Source: an uncultured Chloroflexota bacterium (GTDB taxonomy: Bacteria; Chloroflexota; Anaerolineae; Anaerolineales; Anaerolineaceae). From it: a stretch of DNA of 64,000 bases. The notes beneath the pieces were generated by a model. It was not told the origin of the DNA, did not search any database, and was given only the letters and a program-made list of their open reading frames with translations. The stretch covers positions 22,279-86,278 of the forward strand of contig CADACE010000032.1 in NCBI GenBank assembly GCA_902786265.1, read 5' to 3'. Position 1 is the stretch's first letter. Each line of letters begins with the position of its first letter. This document shows, piece by piece, positions 34,914-43,582 of this stretch. The position numbers and the translations under genes were made by a program.

Positions 34914-36413
34914 CTAACTGATGCTGAACCTTTCAAATAATTCTTTCGGTGCATCGTTGTCCCGCATACATTTTCGGATCGCATTTGTCATACGGGTTTT
35001 AACGGAATCATCGCTGACCGGATCCAATTCCCCGGGATCAGCAGTCAGATCAAACAGAAGCTCGCCGAATCGTTCCGGCTTCAGATGCGGAATGAATCCG
35101 GTGCGGATCTTCATCGTTTTCAAGCCTTTTGTGAAAGAAAAAGGCTGGGCGAGTTTGACCGTTTCAAGTTCCTGCGCGGAGAAAAATTGATTCATATGAG
35201 TCGGCATCAGTGTGTACTCATACAGAGGTTTTTCCGGGTTGGGACATCGCATATAGACATAGCGCCCGTCTGTTACATTAAAATGTGCACCATGGATACC
35301 GAAAAAGGCGTAATCTCTGACTTTTTCATCATGATCTATCGTTTCAGCTAAATCGTGTCCAAGCATATCCTCTGTCGGTTCAAGACCGAAAAACCGAAGC
35401 AGTGTAGGAGCCATATCGATCATCTGAACAAGAGATTCCCGCCGTTCTCCTGCTTTTCCGCACCGGGGATCCCAGATAAACAAAGGCAGATGGGCAATCT
35501 CATTGTATTGCGGCATAAGGTTTTTCCCCCACCAGCCGTGTTCTGTGAGGATAAAGCCATGATCTGTATTGACGATCAGCATCGTATCCTTCCACAGATC
35601 ATAGCGATCCATAGCATCAAGGACCTTTCCGAGATAGAAATCGCACATGCTCACAAGCGCTTTATAGTTGTTGATGCAGCGCTGTTGTTCCTCTTCTGTT
35701 TCTTCTACTTCATGATAGCCCGGCCAGTCATATTCCCTTCCGCTGTAATCCGGATTCTGATACATTTTTTTGAATCGTTCAGATACAAAGAAGGGCTCAT
35801 GCGGGTCAAAGGTCTCGATGTGGAGGAACCAGTTATCTTTGCTATGATTGCGGTCGATGAATTCGAGCCCGTTTTTGAAGGTGACAGCCTGAGGCATATC
35901 TTCTTCACATGTCATTAATTGCCGGTTGACCACATCCCAGTCGTCAGCAGGCCGTAACCCTTTCTGTTTCATCGCAGCCCGTCGGACAGCCTTGATATGA
36001 GGAACTCTGTTGGGATCTTCAGATAATTCTTCATAGCCTTTCCAATGATCACCCTCTTGACCTCTTGTGATTTCCCATGTGGAATAGCGTGAGTGATAAG
36101 TTGCCCCGCCATCCTCCCAATAGTGTTTATGATCTGAGACCAAATGTGTGTGGATCCCGGCTTTATCCAGCATGGATGGCATAGAATCGTCAAACGGTTC
36201 TATCGGTCCCCAGCTTCGGTGCATAAAGTTATATCGTCCGGTATGGAGTTCTCTTCTTGCAGGCATGCATGGCATGGATCCGATGTAACAGTTGTCAAAA
36301 GCGACCGTTTTTTCTGCGAGTCTTTCAAAATTCGGAGTATGGACATCACAGCAGCCGTAGGTCGAAAGAAATCTGCGGCATAGTGAATCATACATGACCA
36401 TAATAGCTTTCAT
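34914..36413 (-). CDS. Sulfatase-family hydrolase
   Basis: This 499-residue protein has the sulfatase fold: MVMYDSLCRR replaces the usual metal Asp-Asp, the active-site cysteine is Cys49 in CMPARR (a CxPAR variant of CxPSR), and the second metal site appears in IVNTDHGFILTEHGWWGK. FGly maturation is still likely. The variant occurs in aryl- and glycan-type sulfatases and phosphonate monoester hydrolases, so the substrate cannot be fixed. It is cytoplasmic. It starts 36 nt after the pgi terminator, so its own promoter or readthrough is needed. Confidence 0.85.
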   Translation of the reverse strand: MKAIMVMYDSLCRRFLSTYGCCDVHTPNFERLAEKTVAFDNCYIGSMPCMPARRELHTGRYNFMHRSWGPIEPFDDSMPSMLDKAGIHTHLVSDHKHYWEDGGATYHSRYSTWEITRGQEGDHWKGYEELSEDPNRVPHIKAVRRAAMKQKGLRPADDWDVVNRQLMTCEEDMPQAVTFKNGLEFIDRNHSKDNWFLHIETFDPHEPFFVSERFKKMYQNPDYSGREYDWPGYHEVEETEEEQQRCINNYKALVSMCDFYLGKVLDAMDRYDLWKDTMLIVNTDHGFILTEHGWWGKNLMPQYNEIAHLPLFIWDPRCGKAGERRESLVQMIDMAPTLLRFFGLEPTEDMLGHDLAETIDHDEKVRDYAFFGIHGAHFNVTDGRYVYMRCPNPEKPLYEYTLMPTHMNQFFSAQELETVKLAQPFSFTKGLKTMKIRTGFIPHLKPERFGELLFDLTADPGELDPVSDDSVKTRMTNAIRKCMRDNDAPKELFERFSIS

Positions 36414-36447
36414 AACTTAATTGTCCTTATGGATTTCGTCGGGTTTT

Positions 36448-36493
36448 GAAAAAAGCCGGAAAATTTCGGATCACCCGACACGATTTTCCGGCT
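36448..36493 (-). terminator. Strong terminator after pgi
   Basis: On the minus strand AGCCGGAAAAT pairs perfectly with ATTTTCCGGCT (36454-36493) and is followed by TTTTTTC. It ends the aldolase-to-pgi operon, and the sulfatase start lies shortly beyond it. Confidence 0.75.
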
Positions 36494-36539
36494 GAATTCC
36501 TGTCTGAAAGCAGATCTTCTCAAATCATTAGACTGCCAG

Positions 36540-37799
36540 TTATTTTCCCAGAGCTCTAAACATCCAGCCTTTATAGGCTTCCACGCCCGGCTGATCGAAG
36601 GGGTTGATGCCGAGGATCTCACCGGAAACATAACAGGCAAACTGGAAGAAATAAAACAGCTGCCCGAAATGGTATGCGTCGAGCCGGTCCAGATCAAAGA
36701 TCACACAGGGCATCTTCTGGCTGTGCGCGGTGAGTGTGGCTTCGAAAGCGGCCTTGTTGATCTCAAAAAAGTCCTTATCGTTCAGATAATCGAAATAGTC
36801 CTGCTTCCCGTCGCTGTGGATCACCAGGCTGGAATCCTGTTCCTTAACATTCAGAAAGGTCTCAAACATCAGCGGCGCGCCGTCCTGCAGATATTGTCCG
36901 ACAGCGTGCAGCTCTTCGGAATATTCCGCCGCGACCGGGAAGATCCCTTTGCCGTCTTTCCCTTCGCTTTCACCGAAGAGCTGGACCCACCATTTGAAGA
37001 ACCAGCTGAACTGCGGTTCAAAAGCGGCCATCATTTCAAGGACATAGCCTTTTTGATTATAGAGGTTCCGGAGAGCGGCATACTTCAGGGCGAGGTTGTC
37101 TTCCGCGCCGGTTTCATGCAGCTGCGCGGCCATGTCTTTGCCGCCCCGGACCAGCGCACGGATATCAATGCCCGCGACAGCCATCGGCAGCAGACCGACA
37201 AAGCTGAAGGCACTGTAGCGTCCGCCGATGTCGGTCGGGAAGGGAACAAAAGTGTAGCCTTCCTTTTCACAGAGTTTTTCCAGAGAGGATCCGAAGGTGC
37301 CGGTGCAGATGGTGCGCTTTGCCGCTTCTTCCGGGGAGTACTTCTTTGCCATGGCTTCACGCAGAATGCGGAAAGAGGAACCCGGTTCCAGTGTTTCAAA
37401 ATTCTTGGCGATGCAGTCGATGGTGTAATCTTTTCCTTCCAGGCTCTTCAGCATTTTGTTCAGTGCATGGGGTGAAAGCGTATTCCCGGCATAGATGATC
37501 TCAACTTTGGAACCATCTGCCAGCGCTTTGATCACACTGCGCGCGGCGTTATTGCTGCCGCCGACGCCGATGAGGACAAAGGCGTCGCTGTTGGCCTGAA
37601 TTTCGGCTGCCAGTTTCTCGATATGGGAGAGCGTGTCTTCCCCTGCCCATTTTTCAAGATCCAGCCAGCCCTGGCTGTCCGCGTATTTTTCTTCCCCTGC
37701 CTGAGCCCGTTTGAGGATGGGTTCAGCGTCTTTCATCGCCTGAGAAAGTTCTTCCGGTGTTACCAAATTCTTTTGATCTTTGATCGTTATATTCAGCAT
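36540..37799 (-). CDS. pgi: Glucose-6-phosphate isomerase
   Basis: This 419-residue enzyme interconverts glucose-6-phosphate and fructose-6-phosphate. Conserved elements are GVGGSNNAARS, PFPTDIGGRYSAFSFVGLLP, GESEGKDGKGIFP with the catalytic Glu, and NPFDQPGVEAYK near the end. It is the last gene of the operon with aldolase, TIM-like, LarA-like, TauE/SafE and PFK genes. It may be the housekeeping enzyme or a paralogue for a related sugar phosphate; the sequence does not decide. AGAGGAA precedes the ATG. Confidence 0.9.
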   Translation of the reverse strand: MLNITIKDQKNLVTPEELSQAMKDAEPILKRAQAGEEKYADSQGWLDLEKWAGEDTLSHIEKLAAEIQANSDAFVLIGVGGSNNAARSVIKALADGSKVEIIYAGNTLSPHALNKMLKSLEGKDYTIDCIAKNFETLEPGSSFRILREAMAKKYSPEEAAKRTICTGTFGSSLEKLCEKEGYTFVPFPTDIGGRYSAFSFVGLLPMAVAGIDIRALVRGGKDMAAQLHETGAEDNLALKYAALRNLYNQKGYVLEMMAAFEPQFSWFFKWWVQLFGESEGKDGKGIFPVAAEYSEELHAVGQYLQDGAPLMFETFLNVKEQDSSLVIHSDGKQDYFDYLNDKDFFEINKAAFEATLTAHSQKMPCVIFDLDRLDAYHFGQLFYFFQFACYVSGEILGINPFDQPGVEAYKGWMFRALGK

Positions 37800-37843
37800 A
37801 ATTCCTCTATTCCCTGCTAAATTGAGTCATTTCATAAAATCAA

Positions 37844-37856
37844 GGCGCGAAGCGCC
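37844..37856 (-). terminator. Small hairpin between the PFK and pgi genes
   Basis: GGCGC-GAA-GCGCC is a tight stem; on the minus strand it is followed by TTGATTTTATG. It could reduce readthrough or mark a processing site. Confidence 0.3.
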
Positions 37857-37882
37857 ATCCTTATCCATCTGATCCCTGATCC

Positions 37883-39043
37883 CTAAGGTCTCAGGTTCAT
37901 CAGCTTCGGCAGCGGATCGCCAAGCAGCGGGCGGACCCATTCTTTGTAAGCCTCTGTGACGCCGTTCCCTTCGGCGTTGATGAATTCATCCGGCATTTTC
38001 CGTTCGGTCAGCATCACATCCCTGATATCTGCCAGGAAGGTTTCACTGCGATACGGTTCATTTGAAAGCCGTCGGATTGCAACCATTTTCGCGGTCTCAC
38101 CGGCAATGGCAGCACGGGCAGCTTCGCGTCCGCATGCTTCCGCCTCTTCCCGGTCGATCCGGCTCTGCCAGTAAACGGAGGCACGGCCCAGTAGACCAGG
38201 CTTTTCCGAACGGGCTTTGTAGTGCAGCTTGCGGGTGATGAGCTGAGCCAGGTGCGAGGAAACATCTCCGAAATAGGTAGAGCGTCCGACACTGAAGATG
38301 GGCTCAACGATCGGTGTTCCGTCCGCATAATGCAGACCTTCGCTTGCGACGATGACACCGCAGCCTTTTTCATCGATCAGCTTCTGCACATCCCGCAGGA
38401 AGGCTTCTTCATCGAAGCTCCGTTCCGGCAGGTAAATCAGGTCCGGTCCATGACCATAACTGTCGGAAGCCAGTGAGGATGCGGCAGTTACCCAGCCGGC
38501 ATTTCTTCCCAGCGCTTCACATACGACCACGTGGATGGGCAGACCGTCCACGTCGCAGCAGAGCTCCGCGACAGAACCCGCCATATAGCGGGCGGCACTG
38601 GCAAAGCCGGGAGCGTGATCCGTGATCGCGAGATCATTATCCATCGTCTTCGGGATACCGATCACACGGATATCAGTACCTTCGCAGTGCTGCTGCAGCT
38701 TACCGCAGGTATCCATGGTGCCGTTCCCGCCGTTCATGAGGACATAACGGATCCCGTATTTTTTCAGGATGCCGACCATCATTTCATATTCAGGGGCTTC
38801 CAGCGCGTCCCGGGAGGATCCGATAGCTGAAGCCGGGCTGGTGAGCAGCCCTTTCAGCTCATCATCCGAGAGATCCGTCACATCGCGCAGGTGCTCTTTC
38901 ATCAGACCGCCGGTGCCGCCGATGGCGCAGTAGACGCGATCCACTTCCGGATTGTTCTGCGCTTCACGGATCGCTCCGTAGAGTGATGCATTGATGACGG
39001 CAGTCGGTCCGCCGCCATGAATGATAACCAAATTTCTGTCCAT
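37883..39043 (-). CDS. Phosphofructokinase-family kinase, donor uncertain
   Basis: This 386-residue protein has the PFK fold: GGGPTAVINASLYG at the N-terminus, NGGNGTMDTCGKL at 104-115, and PKTMDNDL at 131-138 with the catalytic Asp135. In E. coli numbering, position 104 is Gly (as in ATP enzymes), position 124 is Lys132 (as in pyrophosphate enzymes), and the metal-binding Asp103 is Asn107. ATP or PPi use therefore cannot be settled by eye. The ATG at 39043 follows an AAAGGGGG run. It lies 20 bp after the TauE/SafE gene in the sugar operon. Confidence 0.85.
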   Translation of the reverse strand: MDRNLVIIHGGGPTAVINASLYGAIREAQNNPEVDRVYCAIGGTGGLMKEHLRDVTDLSDDELKGLLTSPASAIGSSRDALEAPEYEMMVGILKKYGIRYVLMNGGNGTMDTCGKLQQHCEGTDIRVIGIPKTMDNDLAITDHAPGFASAARYMAGSVAELCCDVDGLPIHVVVCEALGRNAGWVTAASSLASDSYGHGPDLIYLPERSFDEEAFLRDVQKLIDEKGCGVIVASEGLHYADGTPIVEPIFSVGRSTYFGDVSSHLAQLITRKLHYKARSEKPGLLGRASVYWQSRIDREEAEACGREAARAAIAGETAKMVAIRRLSNEPYRSETFLADIRDVMLTERKMPDEFINAEGNGVTEAYKEWVRPLLGDPLPKLMNLRP

Positions 39044-39063
39044 TTTCCTTTTCCCCCTTTCGA

Positions 39064-39843
39064 TCAGGAAAGCATCCGAACCGTGTTGTAAACACAAATC
39101 CCAAGAATCACGACCATAAGTCCGATAAAAAGTTTGTCTGTCAGTTCGGAAGAAAGCTTTTTATGAAGCCTTGCGGAGATAAAGCCGCCCAAAGCCCCCG
39201 CGCTGACCATGCCGGCAAGGTTCCCCCAGCTGAAATCCGGAACGGTACCGGTAACGATCGTCATGATCAGGCTGGCGATCTGGCTGAGCAAAATGATCAG
39301 GATCGAATTGACCGCGGCCTGTTTGGTGCTCATCGAGAAGAAGTAATACAGCACAGCCAGGTTCATCGGCCCTCCCCCGATCCCAAGGAACGAGGAACAG
39401 ATCCCGAGAAACAGGCCGATCAGGACCGGGACGATCATCCCGGAAACATTTTTTGTCGTGATCCGCTTTTTGCAGAGGACATAAAGCAATGTACCCAAAA
39501 CCAGGATCCCGAGCACGATCGCCTGGACAGCACCTACGACCCGGTCATTATTGACAGCTGCCTTCAGCGCGGAGAACATATATTTTCCCGCTACACCGCC
39601 GACAGCGGCACCGATCCCCAGGGGAATGCTTCTCTGAGGATCCAGCTCCCCGCCTTTGCGGTTTTTCCAGACATTGATGCAGGCCATCGCCAACACGGTC
39701 AGTCCGGAAAGGAAGGATACAGTGGCGACCGGCATGATACCGATCGCGTCAAGGACCGGTTTGATCACCACACCGCCGCCGATGCCGCAGATGCCGCCGA
39801 TCGTGCTGGCTGCCAGACAGATCAGAAATACCAGAATGATCAT
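39064..39843 (-). CDS. TauE/SafE-family anion exporter
   Basis: This 259-residue membrane protein has about eight hydrophobic segments and the family's internal duplication: GICGIGGGVVIKPVL in the first half and SSFLGIGGGPMNLAVL in the second. TauE/SafE proteins export sulfite, sulfonates or other organic anions. Its place between a LarA-like and a PFK-like gene, in an operon otherwise of sugar-phosphate enzymes, suggests export of an anionic end product. The ribosome-binding site AAGGAG is 12 nt from the ATG. Confidence 0.85.
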   Translation of the reverse strand: MIILVFLICLAASTIGGICGIGGGVVIKPVLDAIGIMPVATVSFLSGLTVLAMACINVWKNRKGGELDPQRSIPLGIGAAVGGVAGKYMFSALKAAVNNDRVVGAVQAIVLGILVLGTLLYVLCKKRITTKNVSGMIVPVLIGLFLGICSSFLGIGGGPMNLAVLYYFFSMSTKQAAVNSILIILLSQIASLIMTIVTGTVPDFSWGNLAGMVSAGALGGFISARLHKKLSSELTDKLFIGLMVVILGICVYNTVRMLS

Positions 39844-39869
39844 CGTGCTGTTTTGCTCCTTATGCCGTT

Positions 39870-39903
39870 TTTCAGGAATCGGGCAGAGGCTCCGATCCCT
39901 GAA
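39870..39903 (-). other. Intergenic stem-loop between LarA-like and TauE/SafE genes
   Basis: TTTCAGG-ATCGG pairs with CCGAT-CCTGAAA with one mismatch. There is no T-run on the transcribed strand, so RNA stabilisation or processing is more likely than termination. Confidence 0.4.
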
Positions 39904-39924
39904 ATAATTTTAAATTTTACCTGA

Positions 39925-41421
39925 TTAACATCCGCACGGGTGTGCCGGTGCGTCATCACGATAATGGCTGTTCTGTTCCGGATCCTTCATACAAAGATGC
40001 ACGGCGGCTGTGGTGAAGGTCTTCGGCAGTGCCAGGATGTTCGGATCATCACCGACGAACTTCCGTTTTGCGTCCGCGAGAGCTTCTTCAAAGGTGGCAC
40101 GGGTCTTGAGCCCCATCCCGCGGGCGATACCCGGTTCGCGGGCGCCGACGATATAGATGGCGCTGGTGTGCATTTCCGCCAGATGTCCGCAGCTCATCAT
40201 GCTGAATCCGTGGAACGGGTGGAAGGCATTCGCGAATCTGTATTTGCGGATGTATTCCTGGTTGGTAGCGAAATATTCGCCGTAGCGGTTCATGTCCGGC
40301 AGGGTCTGCATGTAATCATGCTGGAACATTTCGTAAAGTTCACGCAGATACGGCCAACGTTCTTCATGGAACCAGCCATCGCAGATGCTGGAAACGATGA
40401 ATACACAATGGTCGGAAAGGACACGCTTATGGCGGATCACCTGGGCGGAAAGCGCCTGCATCATCTGGATCGGGTTGGTGCCCATGCCGGCGCCATAGTG
40501 GAAGTTGGTGGGCATGCCGAAGACGACGACGTCGTATTTCTTTTCGGCCCAGTGGACGTAAGTGCGCTTGTCCGCGGTCTTCCAGGAAATCGGCTGCATT
40601 TCCTTTGCCCAGCCGGAGTTGATCTCGATCTGGCGGGATTTGGTATCCAGAACGGCATCGCAGCAGAAGAATTTTTTGCCCATCTTCTCTTCCATCCACA
40701 TGCCCTGCTGGTCGAATTTATCGCGCATCAGGCTGTTGGTGCTGACGGGGACGAAATCCGGACGGTGCATGACCTGCGGGACATGGTGAGCGGAGATGCT
40801 GCGCCAGTGGCTGATGCCGGTCGCGCAGTGCTTGTAGCCGCCGGAATAACCGCCGTAGGGGTTGCCCTGGGTGTGGCCGATCAGGATCGCGACGTCCGCA
40901 TCAAAGACGTATTTGTTCATGATCACATGGTCGCCCTGAGGTGTGAATCCCAGATCTTCCAGATGTTCATAATCTTCGCTGTCGTGGCTGGTGATCTGGC
41001 CGGTGTACCAGAACTCATTGAAAAGTTCATCGCCGAGGATCTGCTTTGCTTCGTTCATCGGGGTGCGCGGATGCAGACCGTTGGAGAAGAGCAGCAGGAT
41101 GTTTTCTTTCTTGATGCCCGCGGAATACAGCTCATCCAGACAGGCGCGGATGGAAACTTTCCGATGGCTGGTCGGCTGGCAGCCGCCCTTGACGATGTCA
41201 GGGATAATGATGACGACCGTCTTTTTCCCTTTCGCATGTTCGGCAAGGGGCTCCATGCCGATGGGATTGCGGAGGGATTCAAGCGTCGCATTATACAGGC
41301 TGTCCCAATCCTGCGGCAGGCACTGCGGATCCGGAACGGTTTCTCCCGGGATGAAAACATCGGTGGTATCGGGTAAATTTGCGGACATCATTCCGTGTCC
41401 GTATTCAAACTGAAGATTCAT
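39925..41421 (-). CDS. LarA-like nickel-pincer racemase (DUF2088)
   Basis: This 498-residue protein resembles the lactate racemase (LarA) family: VVIIIPDIVKGGCQPTSHRK in the N-terminal half, GHTQGNPYGGYSGGYKHCATG in the middle, and SAHHVPQV with paired histidines. LarA enzymes use a nickel-pincer cofactor made by LarB, LarC and LarE to invert hydroxy acids. This member is longer than LarA and ends in a cysteine/histidine-rich tail (HPCGC). No LarBCE genes are visible here. AAGGAG precedes the ATG, and it follows the TIM-like gene by 12 bp. Confidence 0.75.
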   Translation of the reverse strand: MNLQFEYGHGMMSANLPDTTDVFIPGETVPDPQCLPQDWDSLYNATLESLRNPIGMEPLAEHAKGKKTVVIIIPDIVKGGCQPTSHRKVSIRACLDELYSAGIKKENILLLFSNGLHPRTPMNEAKQILGDELFNEFWYTGQITSHDSEDYEHLEDLGFTPQGDHVIMNKYVFDADVAILIGHTQGNPYGGYSGGYKHCATGISHWRSISAHHVPQVMHRPDFVPVSTNSLMRDKFDQQGMWMEEKMGKKFFCCDAVLDTKSRQIEINSGWAKEMQPISWKTADKRTYVHWAEKKYDVVVFGMPTNFHYGAGMGTNPIQMMQALSAQVIRHKRVLSDHCVFIVSSICDGWFHEERWPYLRELYEMFQHDYMQTLPDMNRYGEYFATNQEYIRKYRFANAFHPFHGFSMMSCGHLAEMHTSAIYIVGAREPGIARGMGLKTRATFEEALADAKRKFVGDDPNILALPKTFTTAAVHLCMKDPEQNSHYRDDAPAHPCGC

Positions 41422-41433
41422 GACTCTTTCTCC

Positions 41434-42276
41434 TTACTTCTCGCAATTTTCCATATAGATACGGATGATTTCCAGATATTCATCCGGGTAGAAGCCGATT
41501 TCGCCCTGGAAACGGGTCAGAGCGATCAGTCCGCCGTCGATCTCGGGGATCGAGGCCAGCATGGCAGCGTTGTCCTGTTTCAGACCGCCGCCATAGACCA
41601 CGGGCAATCCGCCGGTCTTTTCCTTGATAAAGCGTGCGATCGGGGCAATGACATCCGCTCCCGGCGGCGTTTTCCCGGGGCCGATGGCCCAGATTGGTTC
41701 GTAGGCGATAATGACTTTTTCTTTGTCAACACCATCAAGGCCGATGGAAAGCTGTTCGGAAAGAACATCCTGCCAGTGTTCGCGTTCTTCAGCTTTTTCG
41801 CCGATGCAGTAGGTGACCGTCATTCCCCGGCTGATCGCGCAATTGATCTCCTTGTTGAGCAGACGGTTGACCGCGGCTGTGTCGGTAACACCGGCTTCCT
41901 GCAGGACACCCAGCTTGTCAGCCCGTTCTTCGCAGTGGCCGATGATGGTACTGCTGACACCCAATGCCACCATGGACGCGGCTGGACGATTCGTGGTATA
42001 GGCACCGAAATTGACGCCCGGAGCCACATCAGCCCGATAGACGCTCTGGCAGCCGACTTCGATCATGCTCCCGTCACCCGCAGCCTGTGCGGCTGCAATG
42101 ACATGAGCTTCTGGAAAATACATGGGGAAACGGGCTTTGCTGCGGTACTGCTCCAGACCTTCTTTGGTTCCGGAAACGATGGTCTCCGCCCAGACATTTC
42201 CTGCGGCGAGACGGTTTACCCCGCCCATTTCAACGGGAACATCAAAGCGTTTCAGGTTCAGACAAAGATGCTTCAT
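41434..42276 (-). CDS. Divergent triosephosphate isomerase-family protein
   Basis: This 280-residue TIM barrel keeps the active-site residues: Asn7-Lys9 (NLK), His114 in GHCEER and Glu193 in AYEPIWAIG. It differs from ordinary TPI: Cys115 replaces the usual Ser in GHSERR, the flexible loop reads GPGKTPPGADVI and the phosphate loop YGGGLKQDNA. It is also longer than typical TPI. It may isomerise a different aldose/ketose phosphate. Its start overlaps the aldolase stop (TAATG), showing translational coupling. Confidence 0.8.
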   Translation of the reverse strand: MKHLCLNLKRFDVPVEMGGVNRLAAGNVWAETIVSGTKEGLEQYRSKARFPMYFPEAHVIAAAQAAGDGSMIEVGCQSVYRADVAPGVNFGAYTTNRPAASMVALGVSSTIIGHCEERADKLGVLQEAGVTDTAAVNRLLNKEINCAISRGMTVTYCIGEKAEEREHWQDVLSEQLSIGLDGVDKEKVIIAYEPIWAIGPGKTPPGADVIAPIARFIKEKTGGLPVVYGGGLKQDNAAMLASIPEIDGGLIALTRFQGEIGFYPDEYLEIIRIYMENCEK

Positions 42277-43430
42277 TAAATGCCTTCCTTCTTGTAACGG
42301 TCTGCCATCTCTTCAAGCGTGACCGGCTTGATCAGCTGGCTCTTGCGGTAGCTTCCAAACTGGACTAAGAGCGGAGCGATGGATTCTATGACGCCGTCTT
42401 TCATGCAGTTGACGATCTTCTGCACATCTTCATCCGGAACTTCGCCGGTAATGATGGTATTAATGATGCTGCCGAGATAATTCCGGGGGTCGAAATTCTT
42501 CGGTTTTGCCCGCATTTCTTCCCAGATCTTGCCGATCGAAGGACTCTTCTGCAGTTCGGGATGACCGGTGAAGAGTTCAAGAATGTTGCGGGTGCAGGCC
42601 AGGCGAATGTCGGTATCCACGTTGATCTTGTTAATGCCGGATTTGGAGACATCGACCAGCTGATTGACGTCAATGCCGTTGGTGTTTTCCAGCTGGCCGC
42701 CCAGTTCGTTGATCCGGGCTACATATTCCGGCGGGACGGTGGAGGAACCGTGGCTGACCAGAAAGCCGTTGATGCCTTCGTGCATCATGCATTCCTTGGT
42801 CGCGATGGCGATCTCGCGGCGGATCTTCACGTTGCTGCCTTTGTTGGCACCGTGGGATGTACCATAGCTGATCGCAAGGGCGTCGCAGCCGGTCTTTTTG
42901 AAGAAATCGATGGCCTGCATAGGATTGGTGTAGGTGCTGGTCGCGGAGAAAACATGATCTTCCACACCCGCCAGAACACCGAGTTCACCTTCAACGGATA
43001 CGCCATAAGGATGGGCTAATTTGACAACTTCACGGGTCAGTTCTACGTTTTCTTCATATGGGAGACTGCTGCCGTCGATCATGACAGAGGTATATCCGCC
43101 GTCGATGCAGGCTTTGACGGATTCCAGGCTTTTCCCGTGATCCAGGTGCAGGGCTACCGGGATCGGGCTGTCAGCCCCGTATTTTTTGACCGCATCGCCG
43201 ATAGCTTTCGCACCGGCCTGCTTCTGTTCGATCGTGCCGTGCATAAAATCGGCTGCTCCGCCCATATAGGCGTTGGAAGCTTCGGCGCCTTGCAGGATCG
43301 CGCCGGAGTGCAGCAGCTCATGAATGCGGATGGCGGCTTCGATCTGCCCCGCACTGTTCATGTTAAAGGCAGCCTGACCGTAGTGATACTGATCGGCAGC
43401 TTCGAGAATCGATCTCATCGGTACTAACAT
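42276..43430 (-). CDS. Class II aldolase, fructose-bisphosphate type
   Basis: This 384-residue enzyme has the zinc-dependent class II pattern: ALHLDHGKSLE, MIDGSSLPYEENVE, GVSVEGELGVLAG, AISYGTSHGANKG, LVSHGSSTVPPE and NKINVDTDIR. It cleaves a ketose bisphosphate into two trioses; fructose-1,6-bisphosphate is the default substrate. It is longer than typical FbaA, with an extended C-terminal part. The ATG at 43430 follows AGAGGTG; a GTG 9 nt upstream overlaps that site. It is the first gene of the six-gene operon, after the GH3 gene. Confidence 0.85.
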   Translation of the reverse strand: MLVPMRSILEAADQYHYGQAAFNMNSAGQIEAAIRIHELLHSGAILQGAEASNAYMGGAADFMHGTIEQKQAGAKAIGDAVKKYGADSPIPVALHLDHGKSLESVKACIDGGYTSVMIDGSSLPYEENVELTREVVKLAHPYGVSVEGELGVLAGVEDHVFSATSTYTNPMQAIDFFKKTGCDALAISYGTSHGANKGSNVKIRREIAIATKECMMHEGINGFLVSHGSSTVPPEYVARINELGGQLENTNGIDVNQLVDVSKSGINKINVDTDIRLACTRNILELFTGHPELQKSPSIGKIWEEMRAKPKNFDPRNYLGSIINTIITGEVPDEDVQKIVNCMKDGVIESIAPLLVQFGSYRKSQLIKPVTLEEMADRYKKEGI

Positions 43431-43545
43431 AACTTGCACCTCTTTCGTAATTTGCGGGTCCGCTTCCGGTTTTCTTGTTTCAGCGCTGTCTGAAAAAATA
43501 ACCTTCTGAATCGGAACCTTTGCTATAAAACTTTTCTATTCAAAG

Positions 43546-43575
43546 GAGTAAAGAGTTCATTGGAACTCTTCACTC
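43546..43575 (-). terminator. Hairpin after the GH3 gene
   Basis: GAGTAAAGAGTTC pairs with GAACTCTTCACTC (one mismatch) 8 nt past the GH3 stop. The tail on the minus strand is CTTTGAATAG, a weak T-run, so termination may be partial with readthrough into the aldolase operon. Confidence 0.45.
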
Positions 43576-43582
43576 GATATTC

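Noticed and set aside
39940..41376. 478-residue plus-strand frame
   Set aside because: Shadow of the LarA-like gene; no ribosome-binding site and no family features.
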